From positions 4,503,524 to 4,567,523 of the forward strand of contig NZ_AP027042.1 of the NCBI RefSeq assembly GCF_027924605.1: a stretch of 64,000 nucleotides of DNA, given 5' to 3'. The notes below the pieces were generated by a model that was not told the DNA's origin, ran no database searches, and saw nothing but the letters and a program-made list of their open reading frames with translations. Position 1 is the first letter of the stretch; each line of letters opens with the position of its first letter. The DNA is from Dyella sp. GSA-30 (GTDB lineage Bacteria; Pseudomonadota; Gammaproteobacteria; Xanthomonadales; Rhodanobacteraceae). This document shows, piece by piece, positions 1-12,872 of the stretch. A program made the position numbers and the translations under genes.

Positions 1-1
1 C

Positions 2-196
2 CTGGCACTGAAGCCGGAACTGGTGATCCTGGGTACCGGCGAACGCCAGGTATTCCCCCCCGCCGAGTTCATGGCCGGTTTCCTGCGCAAAGGCGTAGGT
101 ATCGAAGTGATGGACAACGGCGCAGCGGCACGGACGTACGACTTGCTCGCCGGTGAAGGGCGACGGGTTGTCGTCGCCTTCATTCTGCCGGCATGA
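2..196 (+). CDS. Mth938-like domain protein, C-terminal part
   Basis: The window opens inside this reading frame; 64 residues remain before the TGA stop. The visible part resembles the end of the Mth938-like (DUF498/NDUFAF3-type) family: a beta strand ending in LGTG, a segment with a conserved phenylalanine-proline pair, a helix, then VEVMDNGAA-like and TYDLLAGEGR-like segments, as in short bacterial members of about 120-130 residues. The biochemical role of the bacterial family is not established; the eukaryotic relative NDUFAF3 assists complex I assembly. Its stop lies only 2 nt from the end of the converging nlpD gene, so no terminator fits between them. The start codon is outside the window. 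Confidence 0.7.
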   Translation: MALKPELVILGTGERQVFPPAEFMAGFLRKGVGIEVMDNGAAARTYDLLAGEGRRVVVAFILPA

Positions 197-198
197 AG

Positions 199-1245
199 TC
201 ACTTCGAGGGTAAATACCCCAGCGGATCGACCGGATTGCCGTCCTTGCGAATCTGGAACTGCAGCTCGTCACGCGAAGCACCCGTGGCGCCCATTTCCGC
301 GATCTGCTGGCCCGCCGTGACCTTCTGACCTTCCTTGACCAGACGCTTGCGGTTGTGACCGTAGGCCGAAAGGAAGCTGTCGCTGTGCTTGATGATAACC
401 AGCTCGCCGTAGCCGACCAGGCCATTGCCGCTGTAAACGACGACACCGTCGGCGGCCGCGCGAATGGGATCGCCTGCCTTGCCGAGTACTTCAATGCCGG
501 GAATCGCATCGCCGCTCTGGAAACGCTTGCCGAGCTGACCGTCGGCGGGCCAGCGCCAGACCACCCCACCCTGCGAACGCGTGCCACCGGGTGATGGCGC
601 CACTGCAGCCGGAGGCGGCGGAGGCGGTTGCGTCGCCGGAGACTGCGTCGGCGCACCGGCCACCGGCACGACCGTGCTGGTGGGCACGGCAGGCGTGGCA
701 GTACCGGTCGAGGCCGGTTTAGGTGCAGAAGCAGCAGGTGCTGGCTTGCCGGTATCGGCCGTATTGGCAGGAACGTCCTCGAACATCGGCTCCGCAGGCG
801 GCGGCGCAGCAGCCGGTGCGGGCTTGTTCGCAGGCACCACGACAGGCACCACGACAGGCGCCGCGGCAACGGCCGCCGGCTTGGCGTTACTGCCACCGGC
901 AGGCGACAGGCGCAGTACCTGTCCTGGCCAGATCGTGTAGGGCGCCTGGATATTGTTCCATTGCGCCAGATCGCGGAAATCCACCTTGTTACGGAAGGCG
1001 ATCGAATACAGCGTATCGCCATGCACTACCTGGTAACTGCCGCCAGGCACCTGCGTACGCGCGGGTGCGGGCGCGGGAGTTCGCGGTGCCGGACCGGACG
1101 ATGCGGCCGGTTCGACCCGCACCGAATGGGTCATGCTGCCGCAGGCAGCCACGCTCATGGCCAGAACGGAAATCGCAGCGAGCCGGACGGAAGGATTCAT
1201 GGTCGCCAGCATACCTAGGCGCAATGGGGATTTCATACGGGACAC
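199..1245 (-). CDS. nlpD: Murein hydrolase activator NlpD (LysM + degenerate M23 lipoprotein)
   Basis: Outer-membrane lipoprotein expected to activate periplasmic cell-wall amidases during daughter-cell separation. A lipobox (SVAAC) puts the lipidated cysteine at about residue 35, followed by a Pro/Ala-rich linker. A LysM peptidoglycan-binding domain spans about 71-114. A second Pro/Ala-rich linker leads to an M23 (LytM) domain at about 243-345. The catalytic LytM residues are missing: the usual HxxxD is replaced by IRAAADG and the usual HxH by LQFQIR, as in NlpD/EnvC activators that do not cut murein themselves. The GTG start is chosen for an AAGGAG box 4 nt upstream; ATG starts at 1236 and 1200 are alternatives, the last giving a more typical short signal peptide. 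It follows surE, pcm and the YqaA gene, the usual neighbourhood. Confidence 0.9.
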   Translation of the reverse strand: MSRMKSPLRLGMLATMNPSVRLAAISVLAMSVAACGSMTHSVRVEPAASSGPAPRTPAPAPARTQVPGGSYQVVHGDTLYSIAFRNKVDFRDLAQWNNIQAPYTIWPGQVLRLSPAGGSNAKPAAVAAAPVVVPVVVPANKPAPAAAPPPAEPMFEDVPANTADTGKPAPAASAPKPASTGTATPAVPTSTVVPVAGAPTQSPATQPPPPPPAAVAPSPGGTRSQGGVVWRWPADGQLGKRFQSGDAIPGIEVLGKAGDPIRAAADGVVVYSGNGLVGYGELVIIKHSDSFLSAYGHNRKRLVKEGQKVTAGQQIAEMGATGASRDELQFQIRKDGNPVDPLGYLPSK

Positions 1246-1275
1246 CGATCTCCTTTCGACATCGCTTAAGGCACG

Positions 1276-1884
1276 TCAACGTGACAGAAGCCACCACGCC
1301 ACCAGGGCGATCAGGATCACCACGACGGCCCAGCCGATCCATTCGATATTTTTCTGCAGCATGCGTTCGGCGCGCTCGCCGAACAGGCGCACAAGAATCG
1401 CCAGCAGCCACACGCGCTTGCCACGGCCGACCGCAACGCACGCCAGGAATGGGATCAACGGCACACCGACGATACCCGCCGCCCAGGTGACGAACTTCAT
1501 CGGCACGACCGGCTGCAACGCGGCCAGCGCGAGCACGGCGAGCAGACCCAGCCAATGCTGGTTCATCTCGGTGCGCAGGCTATCGACGCCCTTTTGAATC
1601 GGCTCGAGCAGATGCAAGGTGTCGAGCAGCGGATGCAAGGCCTGAAACGCCCAATGCCCGAGCGAGTAGCCGACGATCGAACCGAGCAGGGAAAACAGCA
1701 GGCTGATATTGGCGTAGAAGAACGCCTTGTGCCGTTTACCGAGCATCATCGGCGCGAGCATCACCTCCGGCATGATCGGAAAGATGAAAGCTTCGACGAA
1801 ACTCAGGCCGGATAAATACCAGACCGCGCGGGGATGGCGCGCCCAGACCAGTACGCGCGCATAAAGCGAACCGAACAGCCGCAT
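1276..1884 (-). CDS. YqaA family membrane protein (DedA/SNARE-associated type)
   Basis: A 202-residue integral membrane protein resembling the YqaA branch of the DedA/VTT superfamily, small proteins implicated in lipid or envelope homeostasis without a settled biochemical role. Hydrophobic segments lie at about 20-45, 55-80, 110-130, 135-155 and 178-200, with the conserved FVEAFIFPIMPEV stretch near residue 30 and a PVVPMKF stretch near 125 that typify the family. Its ATG shares one base with the pcm stop codon (TGATG), so translation is probably coupled. It sits between pcm and nlpD; in E. coli these two are adjacent, so the intervening gene is a lineage feature. Confidence 0.85.
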   Translation of the reverse strand: MRLFGSLYARVLVWARHPRAVWYLSGLSFVEAFIFPIMPEVMLAPMMLGKRHKAFFYANISLLFSLLGSIVGYSLGHWAFQALHPLLDTLHLLEPIQKGVDSLRTEMNQHWLGLLAVLALAALQPVVPMKFVTWAAGIVGVPLIPFLACVAVGRGKRVWLLAILVRLFGERAERMLQKNIEWIGWAVVVILIALVAWWLLSR

Positions 1885-2564
1885 CAGCCGATACCGCCAA
1901 GCAGCGGCACGAAACTGACGGCAGCGAGTTCTTCCTGGGTGAAGTCGCCGTTGCCGTCGCCGCGCATGCGGATCAGGGTCTGACTGCTGGGCGAGCCGAC
2001 GGGCGCCACCAGCACGCCAGTAGGGCTCAATTGATCGAGCAACTGCGTCGGCACGGTATCTCCGGCGGCGGTAAGAATGATCGCATCGAACGGTGCTTCG
2101 TCCGGCCAGCCAAGCTTGCCGTCGTCATGACGCGAGCGGATCTGTGTCAAACCGAGCTGACGAAAACGTCGGCGCGCCTGACGCAGCAGCTCTTCGATAC
2201 GCTCGACGGTGAACACCTGCGGCACCAGGCCGGCAAGCACAGTGGCCTGATAACCAGAGCCGGTGCCGATCTCCAATACTTTTTGCGGTACGCCGAATTC
2301 GAGCAGCGCCTCGCTCATGCGCGCGACCACCCAGGGCTGCGAAATGGTCTGGCCATGGCCGATCGGGAGCGCCGTGTTCTCGTAAGCGCGCGAGTGCAGC
2401 GCCTGATCGATGAAATGATGGCGCGGCACATTGCGGATCACGTCGATGACGCGTGGGTCCTTGATGCCCTCTTCCTTGAGTTTGGCAACCAGGCGGTCAC
2501 GCGCGCGCTGCGAGGTCATTCCCTCGCCTTTGAGCATCGCCGGCGGTAGTGGATGCGTGTTCAT
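1884..2564 (-). CDS. pcm: Protein-L-isoaspartate O-methyltransferase
   Basis: Uses S-adenosylmethionine to methylate isoaspartyl residues, starting repair of aged proteins in the cytoplasm. The 226-residue product carries the family signature [17 protein letters not shown] and the SAM-binding motif [12 protein letters not shown], then motif-II and post-motif strands (DAIILTAA). I chose the ATG whose first bases overlap the surE stop (ATGA); the family also permits the ATG at 2519, which would drop 15 residues. The longer in-frame extension upstream lies inside surE and is not credible. The order surE-pcm is conserved across gammaproteobacteria and links two stationary-phase survival functions. 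Confidence 0.95.
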   Translation of the reverse strand: MNTHPLPPAMLKGEGMTSQRARDRLVAKLKEEGIKDPRVIDVIRNVPRHHFIDQALHSRAYENTALPIGHGQTISQPWVVARMSEALLEFGVPQKVLEIGTGSGYQATVLAGLVPQVFTVERIEELLRQARRRFRQLGLTQIRSRHDDGKLGWPDEAPFDAIILTAAGDTVPTQLLDQLSPTGVLVAPVGSPSSQTLIRMRGDGNGDFTQEELAAVSFVPLLGGIG

Positions 2565-3334
2565 TCGACCGTCATGCCTTCGGTCAGCGTGGTCATCCAA
2601 CTGCTGACTTTTTCCAGTGCCTGAAACCGCGTGAGATCGACATGGATCGGCGTCACCGAAATAAAACCGCGCTGCACGGCATTGAAGTCGGTGCCGGGAC
2701 CGGCATCGTCGACATCGCCTGCCGGGCCGATCCACCAGATCGGCTTGCCGCGCGGGTCGGTCGCCTTGATGCACGGCGCCGAGCGATGCCGTTTGCCCAG
2801 ACGAGTGACCTCGAAACCCCGGATCTCCGACCACGGCCGGTCGGGCACGTTGACGTTGAGAATGGTGTCGGCAGGCAGCGGATCGACCAGCAGGCGTTGC
2901 ATCAGCTGCAACACGGCCTGCGCCGCCGACTCGTAGTGCTCGCCCTTGTGATCGCGACTGACCAGCGAGACGGCAATCGCGGGCAGGCCGAGAAAGCGCC
3001 CTTCCATCGCGGCCGAGACGGTACCGGAATAGATCACGTCATCGCCAAGATTGGCCGAGTTGTTGATACCGGAAACGACGATGTCCGGTTCGTAGTCGAG
3101 CATGCCGGCCAATGCCAAGTGCACGCAGTCGGTGGGCGTGCCGGCAACGCGGTAATAGCGGTTGCCCATGTCCAGCACCCGGATCGGCGCATCCAGGGTC
3201 AGGGAGTTGCTCGCCCCCGACCGATCGCGATCGGGCGCCACTACCGTGACTTCGCCCACCGCGCTCAGGCGATCGGCAAGTACGCGGATACCCGGGGCAT
3301 CCACGCCATCGTCATTGCTAACAAGAACTCGCAT
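2561..3334 (-). CDS. surE: 5'/3'-nucleotidase SurE
   Basis: Metal-dependent nucleoside monophosphatase of stationary-phase survival, cytoplasmic. The product (257 residues, close to the E. coli length) begins with the diagnostic [15 protein letters not shown], where the paired aspartates bind the divalent metal; [10 protein letters not shown] and [11 protein letters not shown] motifs also fit SurE. The ATG at 3334 has ACGGA about 8 nt upstream; an adjacent ATG at 3337 and an upstream in-frame extension are less likely. It overlaps pcm by 4 nt. The divergent Smr-domain gene begins about 150 bp away, so the interval must contain promoters for both. Confidence 0.96.
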   Translation of the reverse strand: MRVLVSNDDGVDAPGIRVLADRLSAVGEVTVVAPDRDRSGASNSLTLDAPIRVLDMGNRYYRVAGTPTDCVHLALAGMLDYEPDIVVSGINNSANLGDDVIYSGTVSAAMEGRFLGLPAIAVSLVSRDHKGEHYESAAQAVLQLMQRLLVDPLPADTILNVNVPDRPWSEIRGFEVTRLGKRHRSAPCIKATDPRGKPIWWIGPAGDVDDAGPGTDFNAVQRGFISVTPIHVDLTRFQALEKVSSWMTTLTEGMTVE

Positions 3335-3480
3335 CATGATCCGTCTAGAACCTGCCCAGGGCGCATCCCCCGGACGCACCCACAAGGTCTGAAGTCTACC
3401 GGAGCGGGCAAGAGGTTTCACACTTTGTGGAATCGGACGCCGAGCAAAGTATGCTCAGCACAGGTCCTGGACTTTCGTGC

Positions 3481-4026
3481 ATGAAACGACGCCCCGCCAA
3501 CCCCATCAGCGACGACGACGCCCGCCTGTTCAGAGAGGCGATCGGCGAGGTTCGCCAGTTGGACCCAGTCGAGCTGCCGCCGGCCGCACCCAAGCCCAAG
3601 CCGCGGGCGCATATGTTCGAGGCGGATGAAGCGGCCGTGCCCTCCGAGCTGCTGGAAATGGCCTTCGATCCCGCGCTGATGGAAGTGGGCGAGGAGCTCA
3701 GTTATCTACGAGACGGCTATCCGCCCAAACTGCTGCGTCAGTTGAAGCGCGGCCAGTACAGCATCGAGGACGATATCGACCTGCATCATATGAACGCGGC
3801 GGCGGCGCAGCAGACGATCGTGGAGTTTCTTGCCGAGGCCCATCACAACGGCTTTCATTGCGTGCGCATCGTGCATGGCAAGGGCTTGCGTTCGAAGGCC
3901 GCGGGGCCGGTGCTGAAGGTGCTGACGGATCGGATGCTGCGGCGGCGCGACGATGTGATTGCGTTTGCGTCGGCGCGGCCGGCGCAGGGCGGGACGGGAG
4001 CTGTGTTAGTTTTGCTTAAGGATTGA
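3481..4026 (+). CDS. Smr-domain protein (SmrA/YdaL type)
   Basis: A 181-residue protein with a C-terminal Smr domain at about residues 95-181, starting with IDLHHM where the family has DLHG or NLHR, and containing the IVHGKG motif. Small bacterial Smr proteins are thought to be endonucleases; the SmrB branch cleaves mRNA between collided ribosomes. The DLHH variant and overall layout fit the SmrA/YdaL type rather than SmrB, but I cannot settle its substrate. The ATG at 3481 is preferred over an upstream in-frame start at 3427 that would overlap the surE promoter region. It is the only plus-strand gene inside the minus-strand block and converges on truD across a REP doublet. Confidence 0.85.
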   Translation: MKRRPANPISDDDARLFREAIGEVRQLDPVELPPAAPKPKPRAHMFEADEAAVPSELLEMAFDPALMEVGEELSYLRDGYPPKLLRQLKRGQYSIEDDIDLHHMNAAAAQQTIVEFLAEAHHNGFHCVRIVHGKGLRSKAAGPVLKVLTDRMLRRRDDVIAFASARPAQGGTGAVLVLLKD

Positions 4027-4070
4027 GCCGTGGTTGCAACTCAGGGAGTCTCTAAAAAAACCTCCCCTAC

Positions 4071-4180
4071 TCGTCATCCCGGCGAAGGCCGGGATCTACT
4101 CCTCAGCGCAGGTGCTTGCCATACGTTGCCTGACAAGCGGAGGCAGAGGAATGGGTCCCGGCCTTCGCCGGGACGACGAT
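4071..4180. repeat. REP doublet (BIME-like) between converging smr and truD
   Basis: Two inverted REP-like units face each other. The left one reads CGTCATCCCGG-CGAA-GGCCGGGAT and the right one is close to its reverse complement, ending GGGACGACGA. The roughly 60 nt between them has CCTCAGCG near its left end and CTGACAAGCG plus GAGGAAT near its right end; the same inner words recur in the doublet at 38371. Each unit folds as a short GC-rich hairpin and the pair folds as a cruciform. It lies at a convergent gene junction, where it could stop or process transcripts from both sides. Confidence 0.85.
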
Positions 4181-4241
4181 GAAAACTGAGGCTTTCAGAA
4201 GCTTTCTGAAATCGCCCCTCCCATCATCACAGCACCATTAA

Positions 4242-5267
4242 TCAGGCCGGGCTGTCCTGCTTGCTCTGCGCAAGTTCACGCACCACCACCGTCGCATAAG
4301 CACCTGCAGGCAATTCAAACGACAACTCCAACGCATCGCCTTCCAGCCAACGCCAGCGCAATCCCTGCGGCATCAGGCGCAATGGCCGCCGCTCTTGCTC
4401 CATCCGCGCACCGGCCAGTCCCTTGGCTAGGTCTTCGTTCGCTGCGGCGATCTCACGCTCAAGCGCACCGGCATCACCCTGCGCCGGCGTCTCACCATCG
4501 CCCCACAGCGGACCCGACGGATGAATGTCGCCCTTGGCCAGGCGCCCGGCCAGCACTTCGTCGAACGGCTCGGGGCCGAACCAAGAACGCGAACCGGCCA
4601 GCGACCAGATCTCACCGTCGAGCGGGCTGTCCCATGCCGCTCGCTCGATCCGTGCCGCGAGCAGATGGTTGAAGATCTCCGAGCGCGCGGCCGAAAGCAG
4701 AAATGCACGCTTGTCGCGATCGACACGGCGACCGGCAAACATCGCCCGCGCCTGCGCCACGTTGCCGCCTTCACGGCCGAAGCGCTGCTCGCCGAAATAA
4801 TTGGGCACGCCACGCTGCGCGATCTGCGCAAGCACCTGCTCGGCCGCGGCGCGATCGCCTTCGACGTCGCGCAACACGAGCACGAAACGATTCCCGCGCA
4901 GCGCGCCGCGCTTCAACTTGCGTCGATGCCTGGTGGCCGCGAGCACCTTGGCTTCGGTCGAGGGAAATGCCGTCCAGTCCGGCTCCGGCTTACCGGCAAG
5001 CCCGACCGAAAACGTCTGCCGCGTCACAGCGTGGCGATCCTTCAGGCCGGCATAACCGACATTGAGCGGCGGCACGCCCGCGTAACGGGCCAGCTCGCGC
5101 GCCACCCAGTCGGTGTTCGCGCCACGCTTCTCCACCCACAGCAATGCGTGCTCGCCCTCGCCGTCTGCGTCATAGCCGAGAATCTCCTCGACGACGAAGT
5201 CCTCCGGAGCGACGCGCAGTCGTGCGGAGAGAGGCGGTTGGCCATAGGCGGTGGGAAGCTCGGACAT
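4242..5267 (-). CDS. truD: tRNA pseudouridine(13) synthase TruD
   Basis: Isomerises uridine 13 of tRNAs, notably tRNA-Glu. The 341-residue protein carries the TruD motif NVGYAGLKDRHAVTRQ at about residues 71-86, containing the catalytic aspartate, an N-terminal EDFVVEEI stretch, and PNYFGEQRFGR typical of the family. In E. coli truD sits between ispF and surE; here mgtE lies between ispF and truD, and the Smr gene between truD and surE. Only 30 nt separate it from mgtE upstream, so they are probably cotranscribed. The ATG start has family-typical spacing to the first conserved block. Confidence 0.96.
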   Translation of the reverse strand: MSELPTAYGQPPLSARLRVAPEDFVVEEILGYDADGEGEHALLWVEKRGANTDWVARELARYAGVPPLNVGYAGLKDRHAVTRQTFSVGLAGKPEPDWTAFPSTEAKVLAATRHRRKLKRGALRGNRFVLVLRDVEGDRAAAEQVLAQIAQRGVPNYFGEQRFGREGGNVAQARAMFAGRRVDRDKRAFLLSAARSEIFNHLLAARIERAAWDSPLDGEIWSLAGSRSWFGPEPFDEVLAGRLAKGDIHPSGPLWGDGETPAQGDAGALEREIAAANEDLAKGLAGARMEQERRPLRLMPQGLRWRWLEGDALELSFELPAGAYATVVVRELAQSKQDSPA

Positions 5268-5297
5268 GCAGTACTCGGAATAAAGGGGCGTGGCAGT

Positions 5298-6731
5298 TTA
5301 GGTCAGAAAGACTGTTGCCAGACCCAGGAAAATAAAAAAGCCGCCGCTATCGGTCATGGCGGTAATCAGTACGCTCGAACCCAGCGCAGGATCGCGGCCG
5401 AAACGGGTCATCAGTATCGGGATACCTACGCCACAAAACGCAGCTAGCAGCAGGTTCAAGGTCATTGCGGAGGTCATCACCACGCCGAGCGCCACGTTGC
5501 CATAGAGCAGCCACGCGACAACACCGATCACGCCGCCCCAGACCAGGCCGTTGACCAGCGATACCAGCAACTCCTTGCGCCATAGACGCTTGGCGCTATC
5601 GGTCGTGATCTGATCGAGTGCCAATGCACGCACGATCATGGTGATGGTCTGATTACCGGAATTGCCGCCGATACCGGCCACGATCGGCATCAGCGTCGCC
5701 AAGGCGACCAGCCGCTGGATCGACCCTTCGAACAGGCCGATCACGCGCGATGCGATAAAGGCGGTGACCAGATTGATCGCCAGCCACGCCCAACGATTGC
5801 GCACCGAGGCCCAGACCGACGCGAAAATGTCTTCCTCTTCGCGCAGGCCGCCGCGACTCAGCGCTTCGCTTTCGCTCTCTTCGCGGATCACGTCGAGCAT
5901 GGCGTCGACGGTGATACGGCCGATCAGATGCCCGCTCGAATCGACCACCGGCGCGGTCACCAGATCGTAGCGCTCGAAGGCCTGCGCCACATGATAGGCA
6001 TCGTCGTCGGGTGCAAAGGTATTGACGTCAGGCGCCATCACCTCACTGACCATCTTGTCCGGCGAATTGACCAGCAGCCAGTGCAGCGGCAACACACCGG
6101 TCAATACGTTCTCATGATTGATCACGAACAGCTTGTCGGTCTGTTCGGGCAGTTCGTCGAAACGGCGCAGATAACGCAGCACGGTTTCCAGGCTCACATC
6201 CTCGCGGATGGTCACCATCTCGAAATCCATCAACGCACCGAGTTGGTCGTCCGCATAGGACAGCGCCGATTGCACACGCTCGCGCTGCTGCGCGTCGAGG
6301 CTGGCCATCAGCTCTGGCAGCACTTCCTCGGGCAAATCCTCGACCAGGTCGGCGAGTTCGTCGGCATCGAGCGGCTCGACTGCGGCGAGGATTTCGCCCT
6401 GATCCATATCCGCGATCAACGACTCGCGTACCGCGTCGGAAACTTCGAGCAGGATTTCGCCGTCGCTATCGGATTTGACCCGGTGCCAGACGGTCAGGCG
6501 GTCGTCGAGGGGCAGCGACTCAAGTATGTAGGCAACATCGGCCGGATGCAGATCGTCGAGCTGGTCGCGCAATTTGCCCAGGATATCGTCGACGACTGCC
6601 TGATCCACAGCGAGCGCCTCGTCGTCATCGTGACGCTCGCCGGTCGCGGATCGATACAAACGCAGCAGCTCGACCACCGCCGCCATCTTTTCGTGAAGGC
6701 GAACGCTGGAGCTTTGGACCGCCTCGTTCAC
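5298..6731 (-). CDS. mgtE: Magnesium transporter MgtE
   Basis: Mg2+ channel/transporter of the inner membrane. The cytoplasmic N domain (about residues 30-125) is followed by two CBS domains (about 130-250) that sense Mg2+, then five membrane segments (about 285-475). Family hallmarks include [14 protein letters not shown] before the pore and the final [16 protein letters not shown] chose the GTG whose bases overlap the ispF stop (GTGA); a TTG further upstream would overlap ispF by 25 nt. Its placement inside the ispD-ispF-truD cluster is an insertion relative to E. coli. No Mg2+ riboswitch is possible in the absent leader, so control is likely post-translational through the CBS domains. Confidence 0.95.
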   Translation of the reverse strand: MNEAVQSSSVRLHEKMAAVVELLRLYRSATGERHDDDEALAVDQAVVDDILGKLRDQLDDLHPADVAYILESLPLDDRLTVWHRVKSDSDGEILLEVSDAVRESLIADMDQGEILAAVEPLDADELADLVEDLPEEVLPELMASLDAQQRERVQSALSYADDQLGALMDFEMVTIREDVSLETVLRYLRRFDELPEQTDKLFVINHENVLTGVLPLHWLLVNSPDKMVSEVMAPDVNTFAPDDDAYHVAQAFERYDLVTAPVVDSSGHLIGRITVDAMLDVIREESESEALSRGGLREEEDIFASVWASVRNRWAWLAINLVTAFIASRVIGLFEGSIQRLVALATLMPIVAGIGGNSGNQTITMIVRALALDQITTDSAKRLWRKELLVSLVNGLVWGGVIGVVAWLLYGNVALGVVMTSAMTLNLLLAAFCGVGIPILMTRFGRDPALGSSVLITAMTDSGGFFIFLGLATVFLT

Positions 6732-7204
6732 GACTGCACCAACAGCACGCAAGCTTGTGCCGCAATCCCCTCGCCGCGCCCAGTAAACCCGAGCTTTTCC
6801 GTGGTGGTGGCCTTGACGCTGATGTCGTCGATGCTGCAGCCGATCACCTCGGCCAGCCGCTCGCGCATCGCCTGCGCATGCGGGCCGACCTTGGGCGCTT
6901 CGCAGATCACCGTGATATCGGCATTGCCCAGGCTATAACCGCGCTCACGCATCAATTGCACGGCATGCTTAAGGAAGGCACTGCTGTCCGCATCGCGCCA
7001 GCGTTCGTCCGACGGCGGAAAGTGGCGACCGATGTCGCCCATCGCCAGGGCGCCGAAGATGGCATCGCATAGCGCGTGAATGACGACGTCGCCATCGGAA
7101 TGCGCAATGACACCCTGGCGGTGCGGCACGCGCACGCCACCCAACATGACGAAGTCGCCTTCGCCAAAGACATGTACGTCGAAACCCTGGCCTATCCGCA
7201 TCAT
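6728..7204 (-). CDS. ispF: 2-C-methyl-D-erythritol 2,4-cyclodiphosphate synthase
   Basis: Fifth step of the MEP isoprenoid pathway: cyclises CDP-ME 2-phosphate and releases CMP. The 158-residue protein starts [12 protein letters not shown], with metal ligands Asp9 and His11, and His43 within [33 protein letters not shown] near the end is the C-terminal signature. The two adjacent ATG codons at 7204 and 7201 are both plausible; the first overlaps the ispD stop as ATGA. Directly downstream of ispD, as in many gammaproteobacteria, so the two steps are made together. Confidence 0.97.
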   Translation of the reverse strand: MMRIGQGFDVHVFGEGDFVMLGGVRVPHRQGVIAHSDGDVVIHALCDAIFGALAMGDIGRHFPPSDERWRDADSSAFLKHAVQLMRERGYSLGNADITVICEAPKVGPHAQAMRERLAEVIGCSIDDISVKATTTEKLGFTGRGEGIAAQACVLLVQS

Positions 7205-7911
7205 GCGATCGTATTCCTTGTCTGGAGCCGGTGTAGCAGAAACTCGGCGAGCGCGAAGTCCGTCGCGGTCGTCACTTTGATATTGTCTTCGGCGCCTTCC
7301 ACCAGCAGCGGCGCGAACCCCGCACGCTCCATCGCCATCGCCTCGTCGCTGACCGTGATGCCCGCATCGATGGCCGACTGCAGCGCCGCCGACAGTTGAG
7401 CGCGACGGAACATCTGCGGCGTGAAGGCGCGCCAGCGATGGTCGCGCGGCTCGGTGACCTGGCTGCGACCAGCATCGTCGGCACGTTTGAGCGTGTCGCG
7501 CAGCGGCGCACCCAGCAGGCCGCCGTCAACCTCACTGCCGCGCTCGATCAGCGTGGTGATATCCGCATGTCGCACACACGGACGCGCGGCGTCGTGCACC
7601 AGCACGAAATCGTCGGCACGAACTTCCGGCGGCAACGCGCGCAAACCGGCAAGCACCGAATCGCAGCGCTCCGCACCACCGGTAGCAGCAAGCAACGGCT
7701 TGCCCCAACTCCGATCGATACCGTTCCAACGCTCATCGTCGACCGCAAGCACGACCACCAGGCCGGCGATCAGGGGATGTGCAGCCAACTGATCGAGCGT
7801 GCGCTCGATCAACGGCCGTCCCGCCAGCGGCATGTACTGTTTGGGCATCGGACCACCGACCCGCATGCCGCGTCCTGCCGCCGGCACGACGCACCACAGC
7901 TGCGCGGCCAT
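7201..7911 (-). CDS. ispD: 2-C-methyl-D-erythritol 4-phosphate cytidylyltransferase
   Basis: Transfers CMP from CTP to 2-C-methyl-D-erythritol 4-phosphate in the MEP pathway. The glycine-rich nucleotide-binding loop [19 protein letters not shown] lies near residues 8-26, and VLVHDAARP and [12 protein letters not shown] are further family signatures. The ATG at 7911, 2 nt after the ftsB stop, is preferred over a TTG at 7917 that overlaps ftsB. The gene ends in a 4-nt overlap with ispF. Length (236 residues) is normal for the family. Confidence 0.96.
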   Translation of the reverse strand: MAAQLWCVVPAAGRGMRVGGPMPKQYMPLAGRPLIERTLDQLAAHPLIAGLVVVLAVDDERWNGIDRSWGKPLLAATGGAERCDSVLAGLRALPPEVRADDFVLVHDAARPCVRHADITTLIERGSEVDGGLLGAPLRDTLKRADDAGRSQVTEPRDHRWRAFTPQMFRRAQLSAALQSAIDAGITVSDEAMAMERAGFAPLLVEGAEDNIKVTTATDFALAEFLLHRLQTRNTIA

Positions 7912-7913
7912 GC

Positions 7914-8240
7914 TCAAGGCCCGCCGGTCGAGGTAGCGGGCGCCGGCACAGAGCTGCCCGCTGCCGGCTTTTCAACCACCTGGTAGAACACCTCGCCGGG
8001 CTTGATCAGACCCAGCTCGCTGCGTGCGCGCGCCTCGACAGCCTGTTCGCCGTTCTTGAGGTCTTTCACATCCGCTCCCAGCGCTTGATTGCGCTGGAGC
8101 AGACGATCGTTCTCGTCACGTTGCTTCTGGACGGAGGCACGCAAGCCGTCGACTTCGCGCATGCCGCCATGACTGCCCCACAGCTTCAGCTGCAGGCCAA
8201 TCAATATCAGCAACAAGATGAGCGCGACCCAACGCAGCAT
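7914..8240 (-). CDS. ftsB: Cell division protein FtsB
   Basis: Small bitopic divisome protein that bridges FtsL and FtsQ. The 108-residue product has one N-terminal membrane segment (about 4-21), a periplasmic coiled coil rich in heptads (about 28-65) and the conserved ARSELGLIKPGEVFYQ stretch. A Pro/Ala/Ser-rich tail of about 18 residues extends beyond the minimal family core. The order eno-ftsB-ispD-ispF is shared with E. coli and supports the call for a protein this short. Confidence 0.93.
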   Translation of the reverse strand: MLRWVALILLLILIGLQLKLWGSHGGMREVDGLRASVQKQRDENDRLLQRNQALGADVKDLKNGEQAVEARARSELGLIKPGEVFYQVVEKPAAGSSVPAPATSTGGP

Positions 8241-8261
8241 GGCGTGCCGTCACTCCGTCAC

Positions 8262-9572
<1,311 letters not shown>

Positions 9573-9583
9573 CTAATCGGTGA

Positions 9584-9796
9584 TTACTTGAAGAGCCAGA
9601 ACATGGCGATGGCAATAACAAGAAACAGGATGACCACGACCACGCGATAGAACCGCTGGAACCGCCGAGTGATGTTCAACGCCTGTTCCTGCTTGGCGAT
9701 GGCCACCTCACTGTTCTTCCGGTAGAGCTCCAGATGCTCGCGCTGGATATCGCGGATTTCAGTCAACAACTGGACCTGCGATTCTTCCGTGGACAT
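9584..9796 (-). CDS. Small membrane protein with N-terminal helix, between kdsA and eno
   Basis: A 70-residue protein of unknown function. Residues about 1-45 are charged and form a predicted amphipathic or coiled-coil helix (LLTEIRDIQREHLELYRKN); residues about 49-69 form a single hydrophobic membrane segment ending WLFK. It sits in the operon with 9 nt to kdsA upstream and 23 nt to eno downstream, tight enough to argue that it is translated. The orientation (soluble N-terminal helix, C-terminal anchor) resembles tail-anchored proteins. I do not recognise a named family. Confidence 0.7.
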   Translation of the reverse strand: MSTEESQVQLLTEIRDIQREHLELYRKNSEVAIAKQEQALNITRRFQRFYRVVVVILFLVIAIAMFWLFK

Positions 9797-9805
9797 GCGC
9801 CTGCC

Positions 9806-12399
<2,594 letters not shown>

Positions 12400-12434
12400 T
12401 CAGCCGGCCGTGGCGCCAGCGCGCCCCGAAAACG

Positions 12435-12461
12435 ACAAAAGGAGCCCGAGGCCCCTTTTGT
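12435..12461 (-). terminator. Rho-independent terminator of the cyo operon
   Basis: A 12-bp stem ACAAAAGG(A)GCC / GGC(C)CCTTTTGT with one mismatch and a 3-nt loop lies 34 nt beyond cyoD. Read on the minus strand it ends in TTTTGTCGTTTTC. It separates cyo from pyrG on the same strand. Confidence 0.8.
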
Positions 12462-12494
12462 CTCAAACCGCTTGGCGACGCCGCCTGACGGGTG

Positions 12495-12872
12495 TCAGTC
12501 GCCCGTCGTCGAGGGCATGTTCATCGGCATCGGGTGCATCATGTTTTCGTTCATGTTGTGCAGCACCCACAACGAGCCGCAGACCACGATGGCAATGATC
12601 AGGCCGGTAAACAGGAAGATCGCCAGGTTGCTGCGCTGCTCCGGAGCGGTACCCATATGGAGGAAATACACCAGTTGGACCACCAACTGCGCCACCGCCA
12701 GCACCACGATGGCCGGCAGGATGGCGCCATGTGGCAGCTTGCCGCTCATGACCGCGCCGAACGAGGCCAGGGTCAGCACCAGCGACAGGGCGAAACCGAC
12801 GATGTAGCTCTTCCAGCTGCCGTGCGAGCCGCTGTGGCCGGCGGCATGAAGGGAATGGGTCGCGCTCGACAT
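12495..12872 (-). CDS. cyoD: Cytochrome o ubiquinol oxidase subunit IV
   Basis: Small subunit of the bo3 quinol oxidase, needed for assembly of the CuB site. The product has about 125 residues with three membrane segments (about 22-43, 50-70, 82-105), the usual CyoD layout, and SWKSYIVGFALSLVLT is family-like. The C-terminus is unusually rich in methionine and histidine (MNENMMHPMPMNMP). The ATG shares a base with the cyoC stop (TGATG); a GTG one codon upstream is equally possible. No cyoE (heme O synthase) follows, so that gene must lie elsewhere. Confidence 0.93.
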   Translation of the reverse strand: MSSATHSLHAAGHSGSHGSWKSYIVGFALSLVLTLASFGAVMSGKLPHGAILPAIVVLAVAQLVVQLVYFLHMGTAPEQRSNLAIFLFTGLIIAIVVCGSLWVLHNMNENMMHPMPMNMPSTTGD